64,000 nt of DNA from Pelagophyceae sp. CCMP2097 (lineage: Eukaryota; Sar; Pelagophyceae): assembly GCA_026770575.1 (NCBI GenBank), contig MU657342.1, forward strand, positions 28,785 through 92,784. Direction: 5' to 3'. The notes below the pieces were generated by a model that did not search any database, had not been told where the DNA came from, and saw only the letters and a list, made by a program, of their open reading frames with translations. Positions within the stretch are counted from its first letter, which is position 1. The number at the start of each line of letters is the position of its first letter. Below are positions 23,601-33,353 of the stretch, in pieces. Both the position numbers and the translations under genes were made by a program.

Positions 23601-24232
23601 GCGCGCGGCGACGAGGCCCTTTGAAAAGCTGCGGGCGACGTACCAAGGCGGAGGCGTCTGCGACATCTTCATCATCAAGATGAAAAAGCCCGCCCAAGGC
23701 TGCGGCGGCAAGTGCCAGCCGCTCGTCGGCGCACGCGAGGTCGCCACGGGCGTCTCGGACGCCGCGATGAAGCTCGTGCAGCCGGCGCTTTCGGACCTGT
23801 CCATCAACCCGCCCGACCTCCGGCAAGACGAGATCAACGGCGTCAGAGGCGGCGTCATACCGTCGAATCTATCCGATTCGAAACCGACGACGGAGCGGCA
23901 TGGCAGAGGCGAAGCCGGGGGGGCGAAAAGTGGCCTCAGAGACACGTCCGTCAACATGGATCGTGATATTTGGCAGTTATATTTAGGGGTTGATAGTAAC
24001 CCGGGGTTATCGTGATTTTCAAAAGTGGCGAATCCAAGAGCGAGTGCCACGCTAGGTCTGCGCCGACTGCTGCCACGTCAACTGCGCCTGCCTGCCGTGC
24101 GGGCAATTTCCGTTTCTCGGGGTGGGCAATCAATTTCTGACGCCCATCCAATTTGCAAACTTGGCGCGCCTCGGCCGAGACCTCGCCGACGCCCCGCTCA
24201 AAGAACTCCGCGCCATGCGCAGCGCCGTCTAG
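20637..24232 (+). CDS. Membrane-embedded patatin-like phospholipase
   Basis: Six exons (20637-21520, 21591-22006, 22074-22309, 22555-23172, 23347-23841, 24056-24232) encode ~941 aa. Patatin catalytic elements are all visible: the oxyanion loop GLAFSGGGVRAASF, the nucleophile elbow SAVSGGGY (Ala replaces the first Gly of GXSXG), and LTDGGLTENMGVVELL, which supplies the catalytic Asp of the Ser-Asp dyad. Unlike soluble patatins it has many hydrophobic spans between these elements (ALLLGMPLANVLTFVVFWAL; VLVFFAVVFAAGGLV; MLAFAVIYGLFAACAAV; FASLALMLMAALL). The C-terminus is cysteine-rich (CADCCHVNCACLPCG). The probable activity is acyl-ester hydrolysis of membrane lipids. Three introns are unusually long for the window (245, 174, 214 nt), one swollen by a minisatellite. 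An alternative start is the ATG at 20712; the first intron boundary is approximate. Confidence 0.85.
22342..22475. repeat. Minisatellite inside patatin intron 3
   Basis: The 17-bp core GACGTGTGATGACAAAG occurs at 22342, 22364, 22401 and 22438; the last copies have a 37-bp period that includes TCGTCGTTGGTGTGATCACC. It lies wholly within the 245-nt intron 22310-22554. Confidence 0.9.
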
Positions 24233-24315
24233 ATACGACACTGCCATATCTATCCACTTTAGACCACCGCGACGCCGCCGCGAGAGCCCGAAATGGGCGT
24301 CGGGTGGACTAACAC

Positions 24316-24400
24316 ACGATTCTGACTTTCGACGAGCGACCATGCACCGTGACGATTCTGACTTTCGACGAGCGACCATGCCGAAAGCGACCATGCCGAA
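24316..24400. repeat. Tandem repeats downstream of MGS stop
   Basis: A 30-bp unit is repeated exactly (24316-24345, 24352-24381), overlapping a 15-bp unit AGCGACCATGCCGAA repeated at 24371 and 24386. This falls in the 3' flank of both convergent genes. Confidence 0.92.
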
Positions 24401-24403
24401 AGC

Positions 24404-25779
24404 TCAGAGCTGCGGCTGAGCCGGCTCGGAGAGTCCCCGGTGCGCCGTCGCGTCGACGTAGCCGCGGAGGCGCGCGGTGCCGTAATCGTAGCCTCGCACG
24501 GCGTAATTTGTGAGGTGGTGAACGACGCGCGCGACGAAGAGGCGGAAGAGGATCTCGGCGACGTCGGCGTCGTCAAGATCGACTGCTGCGTCGAGAAAGG
24601 CGTCGTAGGCACTGAGCCACGCGGCTTCGCCGCACCAGGCCTCGTCGAACCGCGGCCAATATCGCGCCGCGAGGAGGCCGTCGCGCACCTCCGCCGGTAG
24701 TGGCAGCGCGCGGCAGATAGATTCCTGGCGCGGCGTCCAGTGCGCGGCGCGGAGGACGTCGGCGGACGCGTCGACGCTGCAGCAGAGGCGCTCGACGATG
24801 GCCCGCGGCGGGGCAGCGGCGGCGGTGAAGCGGTGCGAAAAGCCGCCGAGGCCCTTGGCGCGCATATTATGCATAAAGTCGGCGTCGTGCTTCAGAGCCT
24901 TGATTGCCGAGAAGCACTCTATGAGCATGCATCGGTACTGGCCAAGCGCCGCGTGGGCCTTGTGCGCCTTGCCCTGCGTGCACGTCTTAATTCTTCTTTT
25001 TAGAAAATCTTTTTGAGTTTTTTTAGAAATACGAAGAGACACGACCAGCACGCTCACGCCATACCGCGCCAGCACCGCCGTGTAGCACGTGTCGACGCCC
25101 CAGTCGCTCCGGCCGTGCGACCGTGCGTCGCCCCAAAGCAATGCCGCCGCCGCGCGCGTCAGCAGCACCTCGCCGCCGAGGGGCTGCTCGACTGCGTTGA
25201 GCATGGACCGCGGAAGGACCTTGGCGAAGCCCACCTTTGTGACGAGCCACGTGATCATGGCGTCCGTCGACGCGCGCGCGTAGTAGTGGCGGACGCAGCC
25301 CCAGCCCGCGTCCGCACCGAGCTCGGCACGGTCGATCCAGGCCGCGCCAAACGACTCGATATCCGCGTCGAAGAAGTGGAGCCGCTGCGCGTCCGTCTCC
25401 TCGAGGAAAAAACGCAGCGCCGTGTTCATCCCGTCGCCCTTGCCCGCGCGGAACGTACCGACGCGCTCCTGCGCCAGCAAAACGACGCGCGCACCCTCGT
25501 GCCCCTCGAGCTCTGAGCGCACGCGCTGCACCGCGGCCCACGTCGGCCCGCCGGCGGCGGCGCCGACGCAGAGCACGGTGCCGACGCGCGCGTGCCCCGC
25601 CGCCGCGCGCACCTGGGTTGCCGCGTAGATGTTAGGGTCGTAGGGCTGGGGCCCGCGGCAACCCAGGCACGCACGCTCGCGCAGATGACGCGCGGATCCT
25701 CCTCTTTGAACGGGAAGCAGACCACCGACCGCCCGCGCGCCGCCGCCGCGTCGGCAGCCCTTAATGCCGTTTGCGCCAT
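24404..25779 (-). CDS. mgs: Mannosylglycerate synthase (GT78)
   Basis: Three exons (25779-25675, 25612-25043, 24973-24404) encode 414 aa, close to bacterial GT78 enzymes (~390). The enzyme transfers mannose from GDP-mannose to D-glycerate, giving the compatible solute 2-O-mannosylglycerate in one step. Family hallmarks: VVCFPFKEEDPRVI at the N-terminus, ERVGTFRAGKGDGMNTALRF, the metal/nucleotide-binding HFFDADIESFG (DXD), RHYYARASTDAMITW, EQPLGGEVLL, SDWGVDTCYT and HWTPRQ. There is no signal peptide or TM segment, so it is cytosolic as in bacteria. Intron 1 is a mini-element with inverted termini. The 69-nt AT-rich intron 2 has no in-frame stop, so retention would insert 23 residues before GKAHKAH. 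A role in osmotic or thermal protection is inferred from the family. Confidence 0.9.
25604..25675 (-). mobile_element. Introner-like element forming MGS intron 1
   Basis: The 62-nt intron 25613-25674 is almost entirely one element with perfect inverted termini (CCTGGGTTGCCGCG at 25612-25625 against its complement at 25654-25667). In coding sense, the 8 bp before CTGGG (GTGCGTGC) and the 8 bp after CCCAG (GTGCGCGC) match 7/8, as a target duplication. The upstream duplication supplies the GT donor and the element's CCCAG end supplies the AG acceptor, the arrangement described for DNA-transposon introners. Confidence 0.85.
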
Positions 25780-25924
25780 GCTCGCCCCGTGAAACGTCTC
25801 CGTGCGACTTCAGAAAGCCGAACACGAAAGTGACCCCCGAACATTTTCGTTCAGCGATATATATCGCTGAATTGAACCACCTTGCAGACTCGGGCGGGAC
25901 GCCGTCACAGGCGCCGCTCAGAGG
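25780..25924. promoter_or_regulatory. Bidirectional promoter MGS / DUF924-TilS with 22-bp palindrome
   Basis: 145 bp separate two divergent ATGs. A perfect 22-bp palindrome lies at 25850-25871: half-site TTCAGCGATAT followed by its exact complement, with an alternating TATATA centre. It could be a dimeric factor site or a shared TATA; function is inferred from position and symmetry. Confidence 0.55.
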
Positions 25925-28258
25925 ATGCGGAGCTTCCGCGTCGTCGTCGGCGGTGCGCTGGCGTGCGTGGAGTCGTACACCTCGCGGCGGGCGCTCGGTG
26001 AGGTGGCACGCGTGGATGTTGCGTGCTCGAGCGGTGTCTCACTGAGGCTCTAGGCGGCGCGTCGCCGGCGCTGCGGCGCGCGCCGCGGCGCTTCCACGCC
26101 GGCGGCGCGCTGCAGAGCTGGCTGAGCGACGCTGAGTGCGCCGAGGTCCTGGACTTTTGGTTCGAGGACGCGCAGACGCGCGAGCGCTGGTTCGCGTCGA
26201 CGCGCGCGTTCGACGAAAAGGCGCGTCCGATTCGCAAACGGACGGCGCCGCCGGACGGGCGGCGTAGGTCGAGGCGCGCTGGGGCGCGGCGCTGCGCGCG
26301 GAGCGGGAGGCGCTCGACGTGGCCGCGATGCGGTCGGAGAGCATTTTAGCGCACGTGGTACTCTGGGACCAACTCGCGCGGCACGCGGTGCGCGTCGGCG
26401 ACGCCTCGCATTCCGACGCCGTGGCGCCGGCGCGGTTCGCGGACCGAGCCGTCTCCGCGGCGCGCGAGCTCGTGGCGCGCGACGACGCTTGGCCGGCGAC
26501 GTACAAGTCCTTCGCTCTAATGCCGCTGCGGCACACGTTCGACGCTGGCGTGCTGAATCTGGAGGTGCTGCCCACCATGCGCAAGTGGCGCGCCGCCGGC
26601 GGCAATGCCGACGACGCGAAAGTGTGGCAGCGCTTCGAGGCGGCGACGCTCCGAGCCCTCTGCCGCGTCACCACGCAGACCCTCGACCCCGTCGCCGTGC
26701 CCGACGCCCCGCAAGCCGCCGATGGCGGGGAGGTCGATTGGCTCGGCGATTTTTCGGATGTGCTCGAACCGCCCCTGCCGTCTCTATCGGCCGCGCTGGC
26801 CGCGCGCGCGCCGCACGCCTCCTTCGACGACGGCGGCAACCGAAGGCACGTCAGTTCGCTCGAGACGTACAAGTGCGTCAAGCGCTTCCTCCTCGACGAC
26901 GCCGTCTCCGAGGCGCCGGACGAGGAACCGGACGTCGGCGACGGCGAAGAGGCGCCAAAGCCCGCCGCGCGCGCGGTGCCGCGTACTGTTGTAGTGTCCG
27001 TGTCGGGCGGCGTGGACTCGATGCTGCTGCTCTGGGTCGTGGCCCGCCTCGCGGCGTCGGAGGCGGTGTTCGCGGGCATGCGCGTGCACGCGGTGCACAT
27101 TAATTACGGCAACCGCGGCGTCTCCGAGCGCGAGGCCGACTTCGTGCAAAAGTGGTGCGGCTGGCTCGGCGTGCCGCTCTGGCGCCGAGACGTCACCGAG
27201 CTTGCAAAGGCCTCTACCGCCTCGAGAGCCGACTACGAGGACGTCACGCGCGACGTACGCTTCGACGTTTACAAACGCGCCCTCGGCGAGGACGTGAGTG
27301 CGGCGGCGCTATCGGAGCAGGCGGCGTTTTCCGCGCCGCCGCCGGCGTCGAGCCGCCGGGCGCCGGCAGGGCGCAGCGCCGGCCTCGTGCTGCTGGGGCA
27401 CAACCGCCAGGACGCGTCGGAAAATTTGTTTACCAACATCAACCGCGGCCAGCACTACGAGAACCTGCGCGGCATGGCGCCGCTGTCCGTCGAGCGCGGC
27501 GTCACCGTCGCGCGGCCCATGCTCGGAATCGACAAGAAGACCATTTACGCCGACGCGGCAAAGCTCCACGTCCCGTGAGCTTCCGCGCTGTTCGAGGCGT
27601 CCATCCGAGGCTTCCTTTGCAGGCACACGCGCGACTCGACGGACCCGCTCTGCGAGCGGGGCATGCTGCGCGACAAGTGGCTCCCCGCCGTAAACGCGCA
27701 GCAGCCGCTGCTGATTCCGGGCTTGGAGCGCCTCGCCGACCACGTCACCTTCATGTGAGCAAAGGCTACGACAGCCAACGGGCACCGACGGCGCGACGCA
27801 GGCACAAGGCGTGGGAGCGTGAGCTGAGCGGGTACTTTGCGCGGTCTGTAACGGTCGAACGCACTGACGACGCCATCTCCGCGGCAATCCGCGGCGTCCG
27901 AGGGCCCTCTTGACGGCGCCGCGCGAGTGGTGGCGCTAGGCCCTCGTCGTCGAGGAGTGGCTCGTGGACGCACCGTCGGAGATGCACTGGGTGGATATCT
28001 TCCACCGACTCCAAGCAATCACCCAACGGTACTGCCTTTGTGTATCCTACAATCGGCCGCGCCCGAGCATGCCCTAGGCCGCGGCCCTCGAACCGGTCGC
28101 TCGCAAACCTCCACGCTTGGCTCGTGCGCACCATGCGGCGGTCCAACGTCGCCGACGCGCCGCGGAGCTGCGAGCTCTCGCGCGACTACAAGGCCCTCTA
28201 CAGGCCAAAGACGAAGACGCTCCTCGTCTACACGCTCCCGCGCGCGAGGAGCCAATAA
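25925..28258 (+). CDS. DUF924-TilS fusion (putative organellar tRNA-Ile lysidine synthase)
   Basis: Seven exons (25925-25997, 26054-26220, 26268-27574, 27623-27754, 27802-27895, 27940-28028, 28078-28258) encode 680 aa. Residues ~50-210 match DUF924: EVLDFWFEDAQTRERWF, ILAHVVLWDQLARHAVR, SFALMPLRHT. From ~330 on is a PP-loop ATPase of the TilS/MesJ/Ycf62 type: VSVSGGVDSMLLLWV, AVHINYGNRG, LLGHNRQDASENLF, ARPMLGIDKKTIY and HTRDSTDPLCERG. TilS converts C34 of tRNA-Ile(CAU) to lysidine so it reads AUA in bacteria and organelles. The N-terminus (MRSFRVVVGG, then Arg-rich) could be an organelle presequence. The exon 2/3 junction needs a GC donor (26221); other junctions are GT-AG. The role of DUF924 is unknown. 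Exons 5-7 lie in the less conserved TilS C-terminal region. Confidence 0.82.
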
Positions 28259-28547
28259 CAGAGGCACGCGACTTCGTTGGAAGACTTCGTTGGAAGACCG
28301 GTGGTGCACTGATGAAGAGGACGTTATGTCGAGATAGGGATGCTCGCGAGCACCCGACGCTTTTAGAGCCGCAAGTCTGAGGCTGCATAGTACCAAAGAG
28401 CCTCGTTACTTCCTTCCAAGTTCAAATGTGGTCGGCCGACGACAGCACGCTCCAGTGCGCCGGCGCCGTGCGTCGCAGTGCATCGTCGGAGGGCGGCGCG
28501 CGGTCCGTCATCCGCGGCGTCGCCCGGTCCCTCGCTTTGCGCGTTGC
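28259..28547. other. Convergent intergenic region
   Basis: Between the TilS-fusion stop and the PSMA7 stop. It includes a short duplication of GACTTCGTTGGAAGAC around 28270-28298. No gene recognised. Confidence 0.5.
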
Positions 28548-29734
28548 TCACTGCTCCATGGCTGCGGCGGCGGCGACAGCGGCGGGGAGCGCGGCCTCGC
28601 GCGCGGCCTCGATGGCGGCGATGATGGCCGTGAGCTTGGCGTCGTCCAGCGTCTCGTTTGGTTGGTCCGGTCGCATGATGACCACCTCCATGTTCTTGGC
28701 GCCAGAGTCGACGACCTCGAGGAGCGTCTTGACGGTCAGAAGCAGCGCCGCCTCCTCGTCCAGGCCCTCGACCCACTCCTTCTCGAGGAACTCGCGCATC
28801 GACTTTGCGTTGCGCCCGCCAATCGCGTTGGCCTGCAGCGGTCGTCGCCACGACAAAAGGAGACACGCTGGACACGACCGCGAAACGTACCTTCCAGGAG
28901 AAGTACGTGCCCGAGGGGTCGATCTGGTACATCTGCGGCTGCTGCGTGGCGGCGTCGAAGCCGACGATGAGCGAGGAGACGCCGAAGGGCCGCACGCCGC
29001 CGCGCTGCGTGTACCGCTGCTGCGTCGCCGCGAGGAAGCGCGCCATGTATTCCACCGACGGCGCGTCCTCGCACCTGGCGCGGAAAGCACGCTCAAAAAC
29101 ACGTCGAGTGCGGCGGTCCCCGGCGCGACCTCTTTGCACGACTCTTGCCGTCGTTGCTGCCGCGTTTTCCGAGCGGCGGCGCAGCGTCGCGCGTGAGGCG
29201 GTACGACTGGGCCTCGACGCGCGCCTTGTTCACGAGGACGCGCGCGTCGGCCGTGAGGCCCGCAAAGGCGAGCGTGATCTTGTCGTCGAGCTTGATCACC
29301 TTGCGGATCGTCCGCGCGTCTTGGAGCTTGGCCACCTGCGGCCCCGAGTTTTTACCATTTCAAACGTCGCGCGTGCGACGACGAGGCGAAAAGTGCGGCG
29401 GAGGCACCGGCCCGCCCTCTGGCGATTTAAAAGGCGCAGCGGCGCCGCCCCGGCCGCCCCACCGCCTTGAGCCCCCTGAGCGACGCGACCGGGCCACGCA
29501 CCGCCTTGCGCTCCACGCCGAGGACGACGCAGGCCCCACCGCGCACGCCGACGGCCGCGGCGCCCTTCTTCACCGCCTCGAACGCGTAGTCGATCTGGAA
29601 GAGCTTGCCGTCGGGCGAGAAGATGGTGATGGCGCGGTCATACCTAGCCCCCCCGCAGAAATCCAGCGCCGGACCTCGGCGGCGGTCCGGCAAAAGGCCG
29701 CGCTAGCGCCGCTAAGAACGCACCGCGACGTCAT
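28548..29734 (-). CDS. PSMA7: 20S proteasome subunit alpha-4 (PSMA7 type)
   Basis: Five exons (29734-29724, 29643-29502, 29335-29193, 29074-28891, 28832-28548) encode 254 aa, the expected size. It is an outer-ring subunit of the 20S proteasome. The start [20 protein letters not shown] is the alpha-subunit N-terminal signature; [49 protein letters not shown] and [20 protein letters not shown] follow in alpha-4 order. Exon 1 is only 11 nt. Intron 3 (29075-29192) needs a GC donor, GCGCGACG: the only in-phase GT alternative deletes the conserved YRLT. The C-terminus is Ala/Glu-rich. It shares a 129-bp divergent promoter with eIF3g. Confidence 0.93.
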
Positions 29735-29863
29735 GCTGCGCCTGCCTGCTGCTCGCCGACGGGGGCTGCGGGATTTGAAAGGGCGGGCCGCGAGGTGCAA
29801 ATGGTCGCGTCTCGGGGAGGGAGAGAGTGATATTCGCCTTTCTTTTCCGGCGACGCAAACAAC
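29735..29863. promoter_or_regulatory. Compact bidirectional promoter PSMA7 / eIF3g
   Basis: 129 bp between two divergent start codons of housekeeping genes. No TATA box seen; it includes a purine-rich GGGGAGGGAGAGAG stretch followed by a pyrimidine-rich tract. Inferred from position. Confidence 0.45.
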
Positions 29864-31046
29864 ATGGGTGCCTGGGGAGACGAGGACGAGGACGAGGCGG
29901 AGCAGCTGCCCGGGCGCCACGAGACGGCCGTCGACGCCAACGGCATCAAGACGGTGACGGAGTACCGCGCCAACGCCGCGGGCCAAAAGTTCAAGAGCAC
30001 CAAGCAGATCCTCGTCAAGACGGTCGAGACGCGCGTCCCCATCGCGCTCGGCGCGCGCAAGGTCCGTCAAGCCGCCTTTGGCCGCAGGGGAGCGCGCACA
30101 GGCAAAGGCCACCGGAGAGGAACTTTGATTCAGCCTCTTCGTATAGGAGCGCCTCCAGCGCAGCAAGTTCGGCAAGGCCAAGGGCAAGGGCGATGACTCC
30201 AACGTCACCATCGTGGTGCGTATGTCGCCGGCCGCCCCGCGCTTGCACGCTATACAGGCGACATTACCCGACGGCGTTTCCCGCACAGTCGAACGACTCC
30301 ATCTCCATCCAGAACCCGAAGGAGGACGACCAGGACGACGCGGCGCAGCACTCGACGGTGAAGCAGTCGATGAATGAGTTTGCGAAGAAACAGATGTGGC
30401 GCAAGCTCCAGCAAAAGTACGGCATGGAGGAGGGCTCGTCCATGCCGCCGATGCCCGAGGACGAGGACTCGCCCATGGGCGGCGGCGGCGCCGGCGGCGC
30501 CGTCAAGGGCGCCTACGTCGTGCCCTCGATGCGCGGCCAGGCCGGCGCGGGTGTCGCCGGCTCGGCGCTGCAACGCATGGCCGCGCACGCACCAGCGTCC
30601 CGTCGGCCGTTTATTGCGCGCGGCTCGCGCCGTGACAGCCGCCGCTCAGGTACGACGACCGGGACCAGGCGACGCTGCGCGTGACGAACATTTCCGAGGA
30701 CACTGCCGAGGCGGACTTGCAGGTGCTCTTCGCGCCGTACGGCCCCGTGGCGCGCATCTACCTGGCCAAGGACCGCGAGACGATGATCTCGCGCGGGTTT
30801 GCGTTTGTGAGCTACGTCTCCGCCGTGGACGCGCAAAACGCCATGGACGCGCTGCAAGGGCACGGCTACGACCACCTCATCCTCAAGATCGAGTGGGCCA
30901 AGCCTTCCACCAAGGACGCCGCCGGCGCCCCGGGCGGCGGCGAGGGCGGCCTCAGCTCGGGCTTCACCTCGGGCTACGGCACCAAGCTCGCGCAGGACAC
31001 CAAGGAGAAGGTGTCCTACGCTTCCAATCTCACGGGCAACAAGTAG
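29864..31046 (+). CDS. EIF3G: Translation initiation factor eIF3 subunit G
   Basis: Four exons (29864-30061, 30147-30215, 30289-30596, 30650-31046) encode 323 aa, as in other eukaryotes (~320). eIF3g is an RNA-binding subunit of the eIF3 complex. The N-terminal region has ETAVDANGIKTVTEYR, typical eIF3g. The C-terminal RRM has RNP2-like LRVTNISE, RNP1-like RGFAFVSYV, and GYDHLILKIEWAKPS, diagnostic of the family. The CCHC zinc knuckle usually found in the middle is not seen; its place holds VKQSMNEFAKKQMWRKLQQ, with no cysteines anywhere in the predicted protein. The donor of intron 3 could be GT at 30597 or a GC a few bases upstream; both keep frame. Confidence 0.9.
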
Positions 31047-31306
31047 TGGGTATACTTGGTGCAACGACCCCAGGTGGCGGTCGAGCGCCCGCATAGTTAG
31101 GCGGCCAACGCACGCTCCGGGCGCGGACGCGGGGGCGCCTCGGAATCACACGCGTAATAAACCAATCTTGTCGGAAAAACGACACGCGAGTTCCGAGTTC
31201 GAAAGACTTATGATGTGCTGCCACCGTCGCCGGGCGTGTGGTCGTGTGTCGTCGTCGATGCACATGTTGTGTGACGACACGTCGCACAAGCGCCCCGGAA
31301 TACGGA
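31047..31306. other. Convergent intergenic region
   Basis: Between the eIF3g stop and the methyltransferase 3' end. Nothing recognised. Confidence 0.5.
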
Positions 31307-32590
31307 TTAGATGAGGCCTTTGAGGTCGTCGAACTCCGTCGCGAGCGGCGCGCCAGCCTGCGAAACACGCAGTGAAGACGCGCCATCGCAAAGGGCGCGA
31401 CTCTAAGGGACGCGGCTTTCAAGGTACGTCGTCGTCTCGCTCGCCCTCGTCGCCGTCGACGCGCGAATCGTGGCCATTGCCGTCGCCGTCGTCGTCGTCG
31501 TCGTCGCTGACCTACCACGGAGGCGCATTTCGGGCGGCGTTTCCGATGGAAGGGTGCTCACGACGTCGTCGGAGTCGAACTTGTAGGAATCGTCGTCGGC
31601 AATGTCCACGAGCTCCGCGCTCGCCGATGCGCCGTCGGCGTGCTTGCGCTGGTGGATGAAGACCGTCGCGGGGCCCCAGGACATGCGGTAGCGCTTGCGC
31701 TCCAGGACGTCAAAGGCGTCGGAGCTGAGGCCCTTTGTAAACGTGACAAAGTACGCCCCCGGCTTGAGCGACTCCGCCTGCCGCGACATGGCCGACATCA
31801 AATCCTCGTCGAAGCACGTCGAGTTTGCAAAGACCACGTCGGCGTCCGACCTAAGCAACGTCTGAGTCGGCGGTCGCAAAAGGCCCCGTCGAAAGGGCGC
31901 CTGTTTGCGACGAGTTTTCCAAGCCGTCGCCCGCGCGGCAAAGGCGCCAGTCGACGTCGAGAAACGAGGCGCACTGCAGGTCGACGTCCTGCGGCTGGCG
32001 CGTCCAGAGGGCCTGCGCCGTGTCGCCGCGGAACGCTTCTGCGACGGCCGCGCCGGCGTCGTGGAGGCCCTGGAGGACCTCGACGCCTCTGCACTCGCGA
32101 AAGTCGTAGAGGAGGCGCGCGATGAAGACGGCCTTGCCCGTGCCCGACCCCAGGTCGATGAAGACGCCGCCGGCGGTTGGGTTGATCTTGCGGAGGATGC
32201 GCGCAAAGTAGGCAAAGTCGACTTCGCCGTAGATGAGGTTCTTCACGTCGCCCAAAGCCCGAGCCTGGCGCTCGCCCTTGCTCAGCTGCTTGCCGACCTA
32301 TGACCACCCTCGACGATGGCGTATCGGAGGCGAGGCCGCACCTCGAGGGAGCAGCGGTCGAAGAGCTCCTCGTACATGACAAACGCTTCCGACTCGATCA
32401 ACTCGTGAATCGAATCGATGAAGACCACGTCCGCGGCCCCGCGCTCCTCAAAGGCGCCGAGGAGCGCCAGGAGGCGCGGGTCGCACGAGAGGATGAGCTC
32501 TTTCATGAAAGCCTTTCCATTGTTCGTGATGACGCCATCCTTGCAGAGCAATGAGGCCAGCAGGAACAGCTTGGCATTCGGGCTCTCCAT
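31307..32590 (-). CDS. DOT1-like SAM-dependent methyltransferase
   Basis: Exons 32590-32342, 32297-31948, 31850-31562 and probably 31357-31307 encode ~312 aa. The class I methyltransferase core shows motif I FIDLGSGTGKAVF, preceded by LIYGEVDFAYFARIL as in DOT1-domain proteins, then ECRGVEVLQ (acidic motif II region) and DADVVFANSTCFDE (motif IV). DOT1 proteins methylate histone H3 Lys79; several algal relatives are only DOT1-like, so the substrate is open. Intron 1 is 44 nt. Intron 2 uses a GC donor (GCGCCT at 31947) that restores DVDW-SDADVVFANS. The C-terminus is the uncertain part: splicing from GTGAGC at 31561 to 31357 gives the end AGAPLATEFDDLKGLI, whereas reading through gives a Thr/Arg-rich tail ending at 31403. 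Confidence 0.75.
31487..31506. repeat. GTC trinucleotide tract
   Basis: About six uninterrupted GTC/TCG units, inside the proposed last intron of the DOT1-like gene (or its C-terminal codons if unspliced). Confidence 0.85.
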
Positions 32591-33353
32591 CGCGCCGCGC
32601 TGCCGGAGAGACCGCGCGCAGAGCTCTGTCGGTTCGTGTGTGACGAACTGCTCGCCAAAATGTCCTCAACGATTCCTTTGGGATTGGGGAGGATTATTTC
32701 AAATTTTGGAGCCCTGAGAGTCGGAACACAGCCGGGCCCGCAGACGGGCCCGCAGACGGGCCCGCAGCCGGGCCCGCAGCCGGGCCCGCAGCCCTGCCGC
32801 GCCTCTACTTCCTCAACCCAACCACAAAACTCCGGCCATGCCCCTCGTTGCCGGCCCACAATGTGCTGGACTGCCTGGCTGGCCCTCGTATCGCTTCGGC
32901 GCGCGAAAATAAAGCCGCCCGCCGAGAAAATGAGCCGCCGAGGAGACAACGGCCAGTGCAAGCCCGAATGCAGCAACCCGAGTTTTCCGGCAGAGAAGCG
33001 TGGTTGAGGCCCTTCGGGCCCAAGTTCGGGGTCGATCCCAGTTGCTCCTGCGCAGGACCTCTTGATCTGCACGTGGCTCTCTGAGAGTCTGTCATCTCCC
33101 CGGGGTATAAATTACAACCCTCACGCCTCACAGAAGAAGAAAACAATGCGAGATATCGGTGTCGTGGTCACACTGTGTCCGAGGCTTGCTCAAGTGGGTT
33201 GCGGCCTTACTCATCAACCTATCAAATTCGTGCTTAGTTGGTTGATCTGTCTAGGCCAGGAGAAGGTCCTCCGGGACTGGACTTCCTGTGATTTTTATTA
33301 CATAACATTACCGTCACGCGCTCGAGGACAAAGCAATTCTTCGAAGTAAGCCC
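32591..33353. other. Intergenic region with minisatellite
   Basis: 763 bp between the start of the DOT1-like gene and the stop of the ankyrin/U-box gene. No protein recognised on either strand. Contains the 12-bp minisatellite at 32732-32791. Confidence 0.5.
32732..32791. repeat. 12-bp minisatellite
   Basis: Five tandem units of [CA]CGGGCCCGCAG, differing only at the first base. Each unit contains the palindrome CGGGCCCG. Confidence 0.95.

Noticed and set aside
32282..32341. A 17-nt (or 10-nt) micro-intron in the DOT1-like gene
   Set aside because: A normal 44-nt GT-AG intron (32298-32341) starting at GTGCGG gives the correct frame and matches intron sizes here.
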